NCBI RefSeq assembly: GCF_028389875.1
Contig: NC_084667.1
Span: 62,412,570 to 62,476,569, forward strand
DNA: 64,000 nt
Direction: 5' to 3'
Source: Rhea pennata
Lineage: Eukaryota; Chordata; Aves; Rheiformes; Rheidae
In this document: piece by piece, positions 11,992 to 27,342 of the stretch
Layout: each line of letters starts with the position of its first letter
How positions within the stretch are numbered: the stretch's first letter is position 1
Translations under genes and position numbers: made by a program
Notes under the pieces: model-generated
Databases searched by the model: none
The model's input: only the letters and a program-made list of their open reading frames with translations
What the model was told of the DNA's origin: nothing

Positions 11992-14156
11992 GCATTTGCA
12001 GTTTGATGCATTGTTAAAGCTTTATTGAGAGCTAACCTGAAACTCAGAAAAGCCTCACACAACAAAGCAAAGATGTGGATGCTGAAAGAGGACAAGACAT
12101 GATCCTTCCCAGCACCAAGTTTTTTTCTTGCAGCAGAGTAAGGTGAACTGCATGGAAATAGTAATGCATATCAAACAGGCAATCATGTTTGCATTTAAGT
12201 GCCTCGTAATATTCTCTTCTAGTCTCGAATATCAGCTCTAGAGACTAAAAAACAATTCACAGCATTGTCTCTTGGCAGAATAATAACAGTATTTCAAACT
12301 TACATACATGTCTATTATTTTCTGTTTTCAAAAAAGCAAACAGGCAATCAATACTCATCTTAGAGTCTGTGCACAGCAAATATATGAACAATAGAACAAT
12401 GCTCTGACTAGCGTGAATAAAGAAAACAGTAGAGGTGCTGCCATCTCACGTGCGCCAGCCCATGTCTTCCTGCTCCCAATAGCCTGCAGGCAATTTAGAG
12501 ATTATTACTGATCAAATGCCTTTCAGTCCCACCTCCTCTTTTCCATTAATGTTATCATTCAACTTGTAACTCAGAGCTTCCCTTTCTTCCACACATGAGC
12601 TGCACACACAGATAACAGAATTCATTACTGTGACTTAGAAAATCTCTTCGACTCTCCAGTCATAGTGACTAAGCAACGGTGCTTCTGTTTCACTTATTTA
12701 CCAACAGTGTCTTATCCTTGTTCCCACTATGTGCCTGTAAAGTACAAGCCAAGGCATAAGAGATAGGAAATCAATGAAATCAGAAAGGTTAATTTCCCAG
12801 CTGTGCATTCAGGGCTGCATGGAAAAGGAAGGATGTGAGGATCCCAAGATATGGGCCCCTTTCAGCTATTGTTACTCATCGTTTGCAGTAGTTTATTATG
12901 GATCAATAACTTCTTATAGGTTCTGTCTGTATTCTTGCTATGCTTGTCAGGTGGCACTTCACTCCAGGATTAGCCGAATGGCTTTGAACGGGCTTGTCTG
13001 TGATCTTTTAAAACAAGTTGAGAACTCCCTGCAAAAAGTTATGGGTATGCTGCAGAATTACAATATGAAATTTTCTGGTCTGTGTTATGTAGGATGTCAG
13101 AGGAGATCATCAGAATAGCGCTCACTGTCTCTGAGAACTCAGTGAGGGTTTTGAGGGAATGGAATGTTGCTTACCATGAATTGTTCAGAATCTTGCCCTG
13201 TGGAAAGGAAACAAAGCAGAAAGACTTCACTGAGATGCATTGGGATAAGAGGTTTATTTTTCTCCTGAGGTAAATAGGAGCCTTTTTGATTTCTACTGGA
13301 CATATTTTTTGGTGATAAACACAGAAAATGCATTTAAAGGAAAGCGCTATACCATGGGGGATTTGTGAATCTAGGCAAAACGGGAAAAGCTGCTGCTGAA
13401 ATTTAATCAGAGAATGTTTTCTCATGGGATTTCCAGTGTTTCTGTTTGCAGTCACCAAAGAGAATGGAGTGCAGACCTGAGTGACTTTCCTCTAAGTGTT
13501 TCAAACATCTTATTAAAGCTTGGAAACGGATGACAAATCAGGGGGCTGTAATGCGTGTAAACAGTCATCCTCAGGGTTACTTGTCTCATGTGAGATTTCC
13601 TTTTTGTTTACAGTGCACATGTGTTTAAGACCAGCATGTCTTAAGAAGTGCATGAAGCAGTTGTATGGAACAGACAGCATATATCGGGTTTTTTAGAGAG
13701 CGCATGTATGTACAACACAGTACATATGTGCTATGGTCATCCCAGTTTTCTTACTAGATGGCAGCCTTGATGAAACATGTTCATGGGAGACACTTCACCA
13801 GCACATTGGCTAGCACACCTCTGGAAATCTTTTAGCAAACAGGAACGACTTCACCAGAAAAAAAAAATACACAAGGGAGTATATGGGAGCCTTGATTCCA
13901 TCCAGTCGTTATGTCTAATATATGCATACCCTAAATTAGCTTCCTATTCAAATTGACTTTAATGAGCATGGAGAGCCAAAGATGAGTATCCTGGGAAGCT
14001 TATATGTGTCTTCTCCAGCTTACACAGAAGCTGTCTCTTTAGTCTAGAAATCAGACTAATTTACCCCAAGACTTGTATAAAGTTAGCGCATAAAGGCTGC
14101 TCCTCACAACCCTAAAAATGGGGCATATTTCGAGGTTTTTCTTCTCAGGTACCTTT

Positions 14157-14182
14157 TACTTACTTACTTACTTACTTACTTA
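14157..14182 (+). repeat. TTAC tetranucleotide microsatellite
   Basis: About six and a half perfect copies of a TTAC/ACTT tetranucleotide. Confidence 0.95.
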
Positions 14183-17100
14183 TTGCTGCAGATTTCCATT
14201 CCTCCAGTCTAGATTTCTCTTAGACTTCCTTATACCTGTCTCAGGTTTGCTTAAATGCTTATTATGGCCAAATGCTGCAGAAAAAAAAATAATAACGTCA
14301 TCAGAGTAATGTTCCACACCTTTGAGCAAGTGTCCATGCACAAGCTTATTGTTTGGCTAGTTTTGCTTGCTTCCTGCTCCCACAACCTGACTTCCCAGGC
14401 TACAAAGCTCCGTGCTGGCCAGGACAGTACCAGTTCTTCTCATTGATAATGATGAGACAAAATAGTGCCTGACTTTCTGTTAAAAAAAAGAAAAAATACA
14501 CTGTAAGCAAGTAGAATTTTACACAGCCTTGTGCATCTGCTGATCCTATACTGTTATTGCAGTCTGCTGTGGGGGTATCCAGCATGATATAAACCACAAA
14601 TTTCTCTGTGGCATTGATATTTCCCTACATGTCTTCACTCCTCCTTTAGCTCAGCAGATATGTCAATGAACTTTCCTAAATGCTGTGATTTATTTGACAC
14701 ATGATTGGCACAATAAACCCCAGGCTTGGGGTTTGTGTATACAGATGCATTTATGCTACTGAATGACAGATTCTTAGGAGTCATTACTCTAATTGCCCGT
14801 CTTGACTTGCTGAGTCTCTCATTCTGAAGGTGAAATTCATTTGCCTGAAGAAGTTCAATCTTCACAGTTCCCTTTATTGGTATCTGTCCCTTTTATCTTG
14901 GAGGGCTTTGCCATATTCTTTCTTGCACCATGAGCCCTTATGCTAGAGGTCAGTAGTGACTAGGTTTGCTGAATCCCAGAGGTGGATGCACGTGTGTCAC
15001 AGTTAGCCTGTAGTAAGGGGGTGTTTGCTTGCAAGATCCTATGTATTCTAGAAGGTCGATTTCCCGCTGTGGCCCAGTATGGTGCGTCCTCACCCCTTTT
15101 TCTGCTTCCATTAAATAATCAGCTCAGACTGAAGAATCCTGCAAGGTCTGTCTCTGTCATTTGGGCATCTGCATACTTGTATGAGCTAATCTCACCATGT
15201 TTGCAAAACTCCCTGATCTGTGTGCTCACCTACAATTGATGAGCATGCAAATGAGAAGCCAATATGGTTTGGGTACATAGCTGCAAAGACCTTGACAATG
15301 AAAATTAAACCTCCATTGTATGGGTTGTAACTTCGCATTTTGAAGATTATGTGGCATTTAGATAAGAACATGCCACCTAGTCTATTAACCTTTACAAAGG
15401 CCCAGGTTTAATCATTGATATGCTGAAAGGAGATACGCCTTTCATTCTGGCCCTTTCAATAAGGCATCACTGCTTTGCCTACAATGAGGTGAAGGGTCCT
15501 GCGGAAACAGAGCTGCTTGTAATCATTCTCCAGCTTCTTGCAACCCTTCTGGAAAGGCAGAACCTGCTGATCATGCACTGATCGACACGCTGATCATGTG
15601 TTGCCCTGACCTGCCTCACCCAGCAGTCATTTGCTAGGAGAGGATTTGTTTCATGTTCTCAAACTGGATGGCTTTGGCAATTCCTTTCGCAGATGTGGAA
15701 ATCACCCTGGCAAAAATAAATAGTGGGATCCAGAAGTGAGATACAGCTTTGAACCAGTACTCTCTTTTAGCTCTTCAAAGGCATTGAGTGATTGTGTTTT
15801 AAAGCCATAGCATACTGAGGATTAAAAATATTGGACAGGTGCTTTATGGGCTTTCCTCTCTCTCTGGGCTCTGGATAGCTGGACTTACAGTAAGTCATGC
15901 ATTTGTTTGGACAGATGGAAAAAAATGAGACACACTCATTCATGTTCTTTAAATTCTCTGAAATAAATCTAAATGACATTTTATTGTTTACATGGAAAGT
16001 ATAAAACAGGCAATGAGCCGACATAAAAGTTATATGGTGCTGTCCTTAGGACAATTTATTTAATAGATTTGTGGGTTTTCTGTTTTGTGTAATGTGCATT
16101 CCTGACTCACATTAGTATAATATCTCTTATGTCACAGAATGGTGGCCTAATATGAGACCAAATCTTTCCTTGGAATTCATAAAAGCAAATTCCTGTCTGA
16201 CATGACTTTTTCTGTACCACTAGGTGGCTTTTCTACCCAATATTTCATATCGTTTTCTTTGAAGTTAGTCGACTCTTAAATGCGACTATGAAACAAACTG
16301 TGGGAAAAACAGACAAGGAAGCTAAGACATAATTCATCAGATGAACTCTTAAACTTCCCATAGGTTTACAGTGAAATCTTTTCAGATCTCAGTCCCTCTG
16401 GCTTTTTGTTTCAAATTAGCTATAGCTAACTAGCTGTATTTCTGGATTTTGAGGGGGCATAAGATGTCTGCTACGATGTATTTCTGTACAGCCACAAAAC
16501 TTTGCAAACTTTCATGTGTCTAATTTTATGATAGACATTTTTGTCTATCTTAATAGAATATTCTTGTTAGTAACACATAGAAATAGGATGCATACTTTTT
16601 AGTGAAATGCTCTGTTCTCAGAAAGAGTAAACCAAGGTTTCTCATTTCAGATATTGCACTCTGCTGCAGATACCTTCTTAACTACAGCTTTTTACTCATT
16701 CCTCATACAAGCATAGAAAAGTCTGACTGCTGATAATATCTTTTTCCAGATGCAATTAGAGTGTCCCAACCCATTTCCAAGAAGAAAAACCCTGAGGAGC
16801 TCACTGAGTAGTGAGTACAGAACAATAGGAGAGGGAAGGATCAGCTACAAATCCACAGATGTGTTACAAAAAAGAAAACAAACATAGTTGTTCTTTAAGT
16901 TTGGCCATGCCGAGTATTTTATTGGAAATACAATACAGCTGATTGTCCAGGGAGAGACCTAAGATCAGACAAATGACAGAAGTTTGGCAAATAAGCTCAG
17001 GGCTTGACTTTCTCATTCACTTCATACATTTTTCCTTTCACATACTCGACTCTCATTTTCTGTTATAAAAATGGCCATATTCACTGGAGAGAAAACCTAG

Positions 17101-20100
17101 AGTGCTCTCCTGACAAGTACACTGCAGCAGTATGAAAATCCACATCAGTAGCTCTTGCTGGCAGAAGGCAGAAAATAAATGGAATCAACATGCAAATTTT
17201 ATGATGGCTAATCCTGCAGCTAATTTTACGCACATCAGGTAAGATTTCAGATGATGAGGAAAGCCAGCTGCTGATGAAAAGGGTGAAAGGTCCCTGCTTT
17301 GGCAAATAGCAAAGAGCACTGTTTGGACTTGAAGAGTTATTTAAAAGTTGTTTCTCACCTCTGGAATCAGTGAAGGGTGCTGGACCCAGTCCAGTAAAAG
17401 CTGAGCACGGTGAATCAAACGCAGAGCTGCTGTAAATTGACATAGTGCTACAGCTGCCACACACTGATTTGCTCTTTTCCAGCCAAAGCTCTACCTTTAA
17501 GTATAGCAGCCAGGATACTAATATAGTGACAAAGCAGTCAGTAATAAGTGGTGGTTTTTTTCATTAAACAAGTATCCTTTCAGCCGCCTTCATATAGAAT
17601 AATTCTGCATAGTACAGTCTCATCAGATGCAACTGAACTCTGCCTAAGCAGCCAGCTAAGAGCTGTGCCGTCACATTAGCCTGGTGCTGATTCAAAATCA
17701 ATATACTCCGCTTTCGGGGCGCTAGGGCTTGGCACTTAGCTGGTGCAGTCACATAGCTTTTGGTTGGCATGAAGCATAGGCAAGAGTCTGTTAGTGCATC
17801 TCAGAGTATACCATGCAGAACTACCTGAAATATAGTGCAGAGATGTGTCTTTAAGCTGATCTTTAAGTTATGATTTTAACCAAAAAAAAAAACATCAGTT
17901 TTTATTTATCATTCTTGAATCCTTTCATCACAGTCTGTACCTTTGCTTTGCCCCAACAATTAAATGCACCTGTACAAAGTGAACGTAAAAGCCTGCCAGT
18001 CTGCTCTGGCAGTATCTTGCTTTCAGTTAGTGCTGCAGTATGTGCCTTTCAGGTGAAAGGCACTGGACGACCGGTAAAGCCAAGCGCAACCTCTGATCTT
18101 TTGGCTGTCTCTGAAACTGTATTATCTCTGCAAACATGCCCTTCCCTTAATCTCTATACAGTTTTTTTTTTCCCAGACAGCATATTTAAAACCCAGTTCC
18201 ATGTCTTTTCACTGGCTTTTTTCAGCTAAACATTTCCCAGCCTCCCTCCTTGTGCCTATGGTCTGCAAATTTTGTCCAAGGTGACTTTTTTTATTTTTTT
18301 TTTTAATCAACCTTTGCCCTTCTCTGTCAGCTCTGCTGTTTTTATAGACTTTTTTTTTTTTTTTAGGTGAAACACTGTTTTTTCCCCTCTCCACCTCATT
18401 GAGTTTCATTTGCATACTGGCAGAGTCCTTGTGGAAGCAAACTTTGAGCCAGTTCTGTGCAGTTTTTAAACACTTCCCTTCATGAATTTATATCATCTCT
18501 CCTTAACTCATTATGCCCACAAGCAGGGGCAGACAACTAAGCACGTGAGCAACACAGCAAGATTCCTGTGCTGGGTGATGCCGCCTGACCTGCAGCAGGC
18601 CTACAAGTGCAAAGGGATTTCAGTCTGGAGGATGCCAGGTAAGCGTGGTCCCAGGCAGAGGAGGCATAACCCAGCTGAGGCTGGTGAAGCCCCAAAACGG
18701 GGCATTGCAGAGGAGGCTCCAAACTGCCACCAGCCTTGCTCTGCCGGGCCGCCTCTGGTGACTGCCTTGCCTGCCCTTCTGCAGCCGTCAGAGCAAGGCA
18801 GGATGAATGCTGTGGCTCTCAGCCCTGAAAATATTTGACATGAAGTCTGTACGGCCAGTGTTTCTATTAGCAGGTATTTCCCTTGAAACCTAATCTCTTG
18901 TAGTCTTCAGAATGACTCTCTACTTTGTTTTTATGCCTTCATGAATTACTCTTATGCTAGATGCAGGCCACACACATGCTCTGGCGTGATGTTTTTTACA
19001 GTTTGGTATAATTAACTCTTATATTTCCAGCAGAACAAACAAGTGTTATGATCTTGTAGTCTCTGTACTTTTCTTTTGACTGCTATTTAGATCCTGCGGA
19101 GATTAAAACCAGCTCTTACATAATACCAATACACAGGACCATGCTGGCAGTCTAAACCTCATATTTTAATTGTTGATGATAAAGAAACCTATCAGTGGTT
19201 TTAATGGAATACTGGTTTTGTATATAGATGCAAGGTTACTGTGTCTGAAAGGCTACGTGGAAATTAATCACAGACCTAGCTGAGGGATTAATTAATAATA
19301 GCTTATCTGGCACTTCTCATCAGTTGATCTGCAAAGAAAATCAGTGTTCTTACTTCTCTGTTATTGGTACAGAAGCACAGAGAGAAGAAAGGACCTGATA
19401 GAGTTTACATCTCCTGCTAACAACATAATGGTTTTTAGAGGTGTTAATGATTTCTGGCTCCTCTTGAATTTATCTGGCCTTAGGAGGCCCTGGAGGCCTA
19501 TTAAACAACTGTCAACCTTGACCTAAATAATTTCTTTACATTTCAATCTATTTATTGTTTTCACCTTTACCATCTTTACAGAGAATATTTCAACACTAAG
19601 GAGTTGCATCTTAATTTGATTATCAAGAGCCCCAAGGACTTCCCAAAACCCATTTCAAACATTTAATGACCTTGCCAAGATGTAGACCTGTTCAGCTTTC
19701 AACACTGAATGCAATTCCCTGGACTTCAAAGGGATGTGTGAACAATGCATAAGGATGCATAAAGACAAGTCCTTGCAGAATCAAAACATGGGTCAGTATC
19801 TTTGCTGGAAATTAGAAATTTCATGGTGAAATATTACAAAGTTTTTTTTCTTTTTTTTTTTTTTTTTGTAATTATGCATTTGGGAGCAGAGTGCAATTGC
19901 TTTAATTCAAAGATTGTGTTATATGGAAAACCTGCATGAACTGCCTCATACTTAAAGAAATAACACTTAAAAGGTGACGTTTTCTGAATTTATTTTTTAA
20001 GTGTTCATGCATACATGTTTCCACCATGGTTGCATTAAAAGAGCATTTATATTAAAAACTGTTTGTGGCAGCTGAAATCAGAAGGCTAAAGATGGTTATG

Positions 20101-23091
20101 TAGCAACATTTTATACTTCATGTTTTAAAACATTTAATCCAAAATATGTAAATCAAGCCAGATTTGTTCAAGACATGGCCCAGGATCAGTGATACAGGTC
20201 ATAAAACTTAGTGAGGCTTACACAGAATTCGAGTTGTGGATTTGTAGTTTACTCTCACTTCAAGTTGTCTTGCAAATATTTTGCACGCCCTAACAAACAA
20301 ATACAACAGCACACTCGTATCCGTAGAACCAGAGCCCCTTGTGCACCAGCAGGCTCTGAAGCCTTCTGCCTGCCCAGTACTGGGGCCCACACTCATCCTT
20401 CTTCCATTAAGGTGAGTCTTTGGGGCTGGGGGACACGACAGTGTTTTTGTTGTGCTAATGAAGTATTCCTATTAAAGCTGCACTTGAAATGGGGCTGTTA
20501 GTCACAGCCATACTATGTTTGTCTTGTTCTCTCCATTATTCTTTAGACATAATGCAGAGCCTATATTAGTAGAAACTCCAAAGCCTGCAGACTTGGAGGC
20601 AGGAATTTTTTCCAAGACAGAATGGTCAGCTTTATATACATATCAGAAAATGTACAGAGATCTGTGATTCAATATACAAAGTTTTATCATTTTAGTAAGA
20701 ATTTGCTTATGATTTGGTTGGGTAAATGATACTAGATAATTATCATACTGATCCAAGGACATACAATATGTACTCAAGCAACTTGCTCACCCTGACCTTG
20801 TGACTCCAGTTTATTAACGAAATCCAAGTTCACAAGAGAAAAATAAGGAAGAATTCAGTCCTAGGGCTTAGGAGCTGTATCCTACAAAGAAATAACTCTG
20901 CTAAGGGAGTGATTCTAATGAGATTTGTTTGTTTTGCCCTTTTTTTAATTGAACTGAGTGAATGAAATTAGCTAGAAACGCAGCAAAATCTAAGATGAGG
21001 TGAATGCAACAACTCCATTCCCTTCCTGAATAGTGTTTTGTCTTCTTTTGTTGTCTCGCTAAGCTAGTTTTAAAAGCCCCTTCATCAGCAGTTTGTAGTT
21101 TCTAGCACAATAAAGGTCCAAAACTAAACAATCCTTAGAATTATCAATCTCTTACTGATGAGCTTATATAGCTACTTCCTCCAGTCATATTTGCTTATAG
21201 AATTTTTTTTCTAAAATGCAATGATCAAAAAGATGTAATGCCTCTCATCCCCTCCAAAATGAATAATTCTACCAAAAATATTTCCCTTACTATACTAGTA
21301 CGTCATATTTCATTGCTTACTTTTCAGCAGTGACAGCACATCATGAGGGCGGTATTAGAAAATGAACTGACAAATTAACACAGAGCTCCCACATCCTAAG
21401 AAGCTTCTGCTCTGTGTACAGGTACATCACAGCTCTACGAATCTAAAGTCTCACATTCCCGGCCAACTTCTACTGCTTACATAGCCCGACTCCAAATCTA
21501 CAGCTACTTAACTTTTGTTGCATGATTAATCTGATTCCATGTGCAGGATTTCAGGTTCTTCCAATATAAGTATTGCAACTTCTGTGCAAACATCAGCATT
21601 CCAGTTTATGGACCTGGGGAACTGCCAGGACAAACCAGTAGGTTGCAGGGATTTTTACATACCTCTAGGGTCAGACAGCTGCACAGCATGAGATTTATGG
21701 TTTTCTTAACATGGCCCAAAGGATTCATCCAAGTTCCATTTCTGGTGCCAAAGTAAATATTCTAGAACCTACCCAACTTGACAAAGTACTTATTAAGAAT
21801 TTGGATGGTGGAGGGCAAGTCATAATACCCTCCTATGTATTGTAACTCACCCATCACTGAAATGTTAATTACTTATGTAAGGATATTTTAAGGGTTAATT
21901 CATGTTTGAGGAAATATCACAGGTGCCCACATCACTCTGAGCACTTTCTGTGTAATGAAATAAAAACAGCAATGTTCTTGCTATTCTGAGAAAGAGCGAG
22001 CCTGTGAAACTGCTGGTTATATCCAAAATTCTTGTTATACAGGTTTTGAATAGCCCTGGGATGCATGGGTTGTATTATCTGGGAAAGGGTGCAGCAGTAA
22101 GGTGAGAGAGCTCTTCTGAGTATCATGATGTACCTGGCTGAAAATTTACTGAGACCCTCCCCAGGCTCAGAAGCATGAAACCTCATAAAGATGGAAGATT
22201 GAGGGAGGAGGCTCACTAGGATTTTCAGCAATTGAAGGGAAAAGACTTTTGCTGCTCTTGATGTTCTTGGTTTATATGCAGCAAATAGGACCATAGTAAG
22301 AATAAATTAACATTGGCTATCACATTTTAAAAAGGGCTTTGAATGTTTCAGGTCCTTCTCAGGCAAGAGATCTAACCACGAGGCAGTTACAAAAAAGGTG
22401 AACATCCTACCCCGGAAAAAAAAAAGGTGAGCTCTACCCAATCATTTACAAGAATACTCATCACTGAATACCCTCAAGAGAGGGCTAGATCCTTCTACAT
22501 AGTTTGAAGTGCATACCTTGTAGCCCTGAGGTGTGGAATGAGGTTTCAGAGCCATCCTTATGTTTGGTTCACTATCAGCTGGCTCCAGATAGCTCCCTTA
22601 TCAGCCTGTAGACTTTTTGAACTGCCTGCCAACATATTTACCTTTCCCATTGCATTGCTGAAGGAGCCTAAGGGCTTAACTTTGGCCTCTAGATTCCGGT
22701 TTGAAGGTTAGGAGTTAAAATTGAAGCACTGCAGTGCCTGACTTGTTCACACATTTTTTTTTTTTTTTTTTGGCTGTAGGTCAGATCTTTGTTATAGAAC
22801 AGATGACCTCATTTGTAGTAACAGTTGTGGTTACAAATAGTGCTCCTGAAACCCAAATGAATTCATGATTAGTAAGAAATATGTACATATTCCCCACATT
22901 GTGGCTTCTTTTCAACCTTTGAATGGGAAATGAGCAAACGCAGTCAGTAAGAACACTAGGGAAGCTTTCGCTCCTACTCTAATGATGAGTACATGACACA
23001 CCCTTGAATATGAATCAGCTCCATTTTATAATCTTGGGAATTTGGTATTGGGGATTAAAAAAAAACCCAACAACAACAAAAAACAACCCTG

Positions 23092-23108
23092 CCCCCCCCC
23101 CCCCCCCC
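23092..23108 (+). repeat. C homopolymer, 17 bases
   Basis: An uninterrupted C run following an A/C-rich low-complexity segment. It is likely length-polymorphic and error-prone in sequencing. Confidence 0.9.
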
Positions 23109-24969
23109 GAACTAATTGAAGCATATATCTGTGCAGGTTACGGCACATTCCCACCTGCTGTATCTTTTATAATTCTCAATTGTCTTATATCAAATCTCTC
23201 TTCCCTAGTAATTTACTTGGAGAATACATGCCTTGCTTGTTCTCCTCTGCTTGAATTTCTGAGTCTGATGACAGGATTTGAGCATGCTATCCTTCTCCTC
23301 CATTCTGTGTCCTAGCATGCCATGTGAACTCTCCTGCTCCTGCTGCTCAGGTTTCCTTTCCAGTAGCGTGGGGTGCAGCCCTTCGATGAGCGTGAGTCAT
23401 TAGAACAAGCCTAGCCTTTTGAAAAGGCATCTTTTTCCCCCCACCCATGAAGCAGTAACTCCCTAAATCTGGTTATCTGGTCTCTGCTGGGAGTCTTGGG
23501 TACCTCCCAAACCTGCAATGTCCTGTGGAGAGGCTTATTCTCACTCCTGCTGGGGGTCCATCAGTGAATGGATCCTGCCACTGCAGTTCGGATGCAGGCT
23601 GCTTTCTCAGTGTTCCCACAAGGAACTTCCTGCTGTAAAAGCTCACAGCAGTTGTTTGCCCCTGTAGCACAGCTGGTTACAGACACTGATGCAAATCTCA
23701 CCATTTTACACAAAATTTCATCAGGTATGGAATAATTGCAGTTGCTGCAAATAAACATGAAAAAATAATTCCTTTCTTAATGAAGACGAGTATCTTTAAG
23801 GGGTCTGCTAAAATGACAGTGATAAAAAGACTACAACTGCTGTATAACCACATACGCTTAGAAGATGTTTCAAAGAAGGAATCCTCTAATTCTGGCTCTA
23901 GGTTAACTAAGAGCTGTGCACAAGTCCATTTGTTTATTCCATCCCTCCTCTGATGTCTTGCTAGTAATAAGCAAAAAAAAAATAAAAATGCAGAGTTGGT
24001 ACCTGAATGGGCATATGCACCGGGTTAATAACCTTTTTGTCTCTCCCACGGGGAAAAGGTGCAGATAATAAAGGAGAGCATGGGAATGAAGGCACAGTCA
24101 GCTATTCTGGGTAAAAGCAGGCAATTCTACAATTTAATCCCTGGTATCCAGAGTGAAGAAACATCTTCTAGAAGTGGGAGTTCCACACCCTCAGCTAGGT
24201 ATTATTAATCCATGCATTTTAAAAAGCAAGACACTAAACCTCCTCTTCTCATTTTGATTTCCTGTTTCTGAAGGACCCCCTACCACCCATACACAAAACA
24301 ACCAACCTTTCCCCTCATTGTTTTGAGCCCCATATTCTGGGACTATGGGGCAACGAGAACACTGAGGTGTTTTTTTTTGTTGTTGTTTTAGGACGTTAGC
24401 CTCTCTGAGATGCCACACGGAGAAAAGTTCCATTTTCTCACCATACAGATAGCAGATTACAAAACTTAAAAAAAACAGTGAAACCTTGGTCATTGACAAA
24501 TGGAAGTATAATGAAACTACTTTCCATGTCTGTATCTGTTTCCCACTTGTAAAATGAAGGGGGGAGGAATTAAGCACTGTACTCTCTCATAAAGTAGTTC
24601 TGAGGAATTACTAATTAAAGATTGTAAGATACTCTCATGTTATAGTAGAGGGCATATAATAATTAAAGTCAAAAAGGGAACAATGTCATTTTTAATACAA
24701 TAGAAACACTCCTTGAATGTTCTATAAATATTGGCATGTAACATGGTTATATGCATGGATTTCAGTTCATGGGGAGAATTAACAGCTATATTTCTGTAAA
24801 AACTTCACAGAGGAGAGACTATTGCTGCAGACTCTTTCATTACTTTAGCTTTTTATTCTTGTTTGTTATAGCAAATTTTAACATTGTGCACCTCAATGTG
24901 CACCTCATTGTGCACCACCAAGCTAGTCATTGAAATTCTGTGCATTTCCAAAACCATTTGCCAATGTAG

Positions 24970-24971
<2 letters not shown>

Positions 24972-25005
<34 letters not shown>
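24972..25005 (+). repeat. A homopolymer, 34 bases
   Basis: A long uninterrupted A run. It might be the tail of a retroposed sequence, but no parent element or target-site duplication was identified. Confidence 0.95.
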
Positions 25006-25010
<5 letters not shown>

Positions 25011-27298
25011 CAGTTGGGCAGACACAGTAATGACAAGTACACTCACCCTTCATTTAAATGAGGAGGTGGTGTAATAAGAAGTGTGTCTTGTGACAGGAGA
25101 GCATGTGCTGTGCCACTCAGTGCTAAAACAGGGACGCTCTAAAGCCATCTTATTCCATTCCCTGGGAAAACCTGGGACTCTGAAGGAAAACTTTCACCAT
25201 TTAAACAGTGCTTGTACTTTTTGCTTTTGTTGCTGATGGGAGATACCAAGTTTACTCTATTTGGACCTTAATGTTTCAGTTTATTGGGTTAACTAACAAA
25301 CCAAATTTATGGAGGTACACAGTGAACTTTCCCTATCACACTAACATATTACAGTATTTCAATACTGTATGAACAATACTTGCCAAAAAAATCAGAAAAT
25401 TTACAAAATGTCAAGAATATCAAGGAAGTGTTATAAAAACAAACAACTAAGAACAGAAAAGGCACTCTTTTGTGTGGAATTTAGAGCATTATCCTACCAA
25501 AAAAAAAAAAAGGCATAATCCAGGCTAGATTAAATTCAAGAGATTGTATCAGGTCATTGAACTCATTTTTTATTGCAGTTGGTACCAAGTTCATAGCATA
25601 GCAATCCCAATTCCAGCAAGAAATAGACAAGAACCAAGCCTTATTTTTCCAAAACTACATGAACTACACAATCTTTTTTTTTTTTTTGTCTTGAAGAATA
25701 ACATACTTGATAAATCTTATCTAAGCAAAGTGCTACAGTGGTTCATTAAATCTATTTTTACTGAAGAAAGTTGAACTCCTTTAGTTCTATTGAATAAGCT
25801 ATCACTGGAATTCATGAGTGGTAACTTGCAGAGAGATAAGCTGAATTTTAATACCTCAAATTGCTTAATGAAGTTCTGTACAGAATTCAGCAATGACCAA
25901 GTATAGCACTAGTAAGCAGAAAACCCCTAAGTATGTTCTTTCTTCCTCTGCTTTGATGTAACAGTGGTACATCCCCAGTGCTCGTTCACTGAGTTATCAT
26001 AATAGCTCATATTTAAGAACAAGTTAAAGCACTTTTTTTTTTGCTTATGGTAATATATATTAATTGGAAATAATACACATTTCTCCCTTGCCCAAGTATT
26101 TTTCATATAATAAAAAATAGTATAATAAAATAAACTCTTGCCTTCTCAAATCTGGGTATTCAACTCACCAAAATTCTTTAAAAAAATGGTATACTTAGCA
26201 TATATTTATTTATATAGGAGCATTAGAATAATCATTTCTACAGGAAACTGGCCATTCAGGCCTCTACAAGTACTCTTTTCCATCCTTCATCATGCTGGGA
26301 AACAGATTTAATACTCTTAAAAAAAGCACTATCTCGCAGATGTCTTTTGCACAGGAAGATAGGAAATTCAAGCTATTTCAGACTATGACAGAAAACAAGT
26401 TCCACAGCCCTGGAAAGTGCCCTGCCACCTGCTCCCTCTATTATTTTAGGGGAGAAAGCCAACTGGCTGCTGCTGACTCAGATAAACTCCAACTATTTAA
26501 AGCTTTACAGGCCAGAAGCAGTACCTTAAATACACTCAGTAACCAGTGGTTATCCAAATGGATATCCAAGCAAGATGCTCTGCTTTATAAATGAACCACT
26601 GATTCTGCTCCTACCTCTTTGGCAGAGTGAGCACAACAGTAGCTGTAAGCACGATGCATTCTGCACCTCATTTGCCATGGATTTCCACAGCTGTGCCGCC
26701 AAATAATTACAGCCTGTGGGAATGTGACGGGGAGTACGCTCATTTGCCAGGCATCCTTGAGAATGCATGTGTTCCGGGTGTCATGCTCAGATGGCCCTTG
26801 TATGGTAAGCTGGGCTGTATTCAGGATCGCTTTGGGGCCATCTTTAGCAGACAGTAAAACAAAGCACATTTTCTGGAACAGCTCAGTTTTAGGGTGCCCT
26901 GTTCAAGTGCTCACTGCAACATTTGTTTGTTTTAAACAAGCAAGAATAATTCAAAAGCTATTTCAGTTTTGATGTCATGTAATTTTCATGCTAATAGTTC
27001 AAAGTAAACAAGTTGCAACTAAACACACAAACACTTCCTGCTTTTTAAGAGGATTAACTAGTACACACCATACCGACAAGTTTCACTATATCCTTTGTAA
27101 TCACTGTAATTTTTCTTTTCCTGGTACAGTTATTCAGGTCTCATTCCAGAATTCAGCATGAAGTTAATTATCAGATTTCAGTTTCTTCTGTGTTTAAGGG
27201 TAGATGGTTTGTGCCTGGCCCTGGGAAAATGCACAAAAGAAGAAAAAAGGCTTGTTTTCAGACTTTGCATCTTTGCATCTTTTGCCCAAGAGCCAGGG

Positions 27299-27340
<42 letters not shown>
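27299..27340 (+). repeat. A homopolymer, 42 bases
   Basis: The longest homopolymer in the window. The preceding sequence is not recognisable as a gene-derived retrocopy or SINE. Confidence 0.95.
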
Positions 27341-27342
<2 letters not shown>

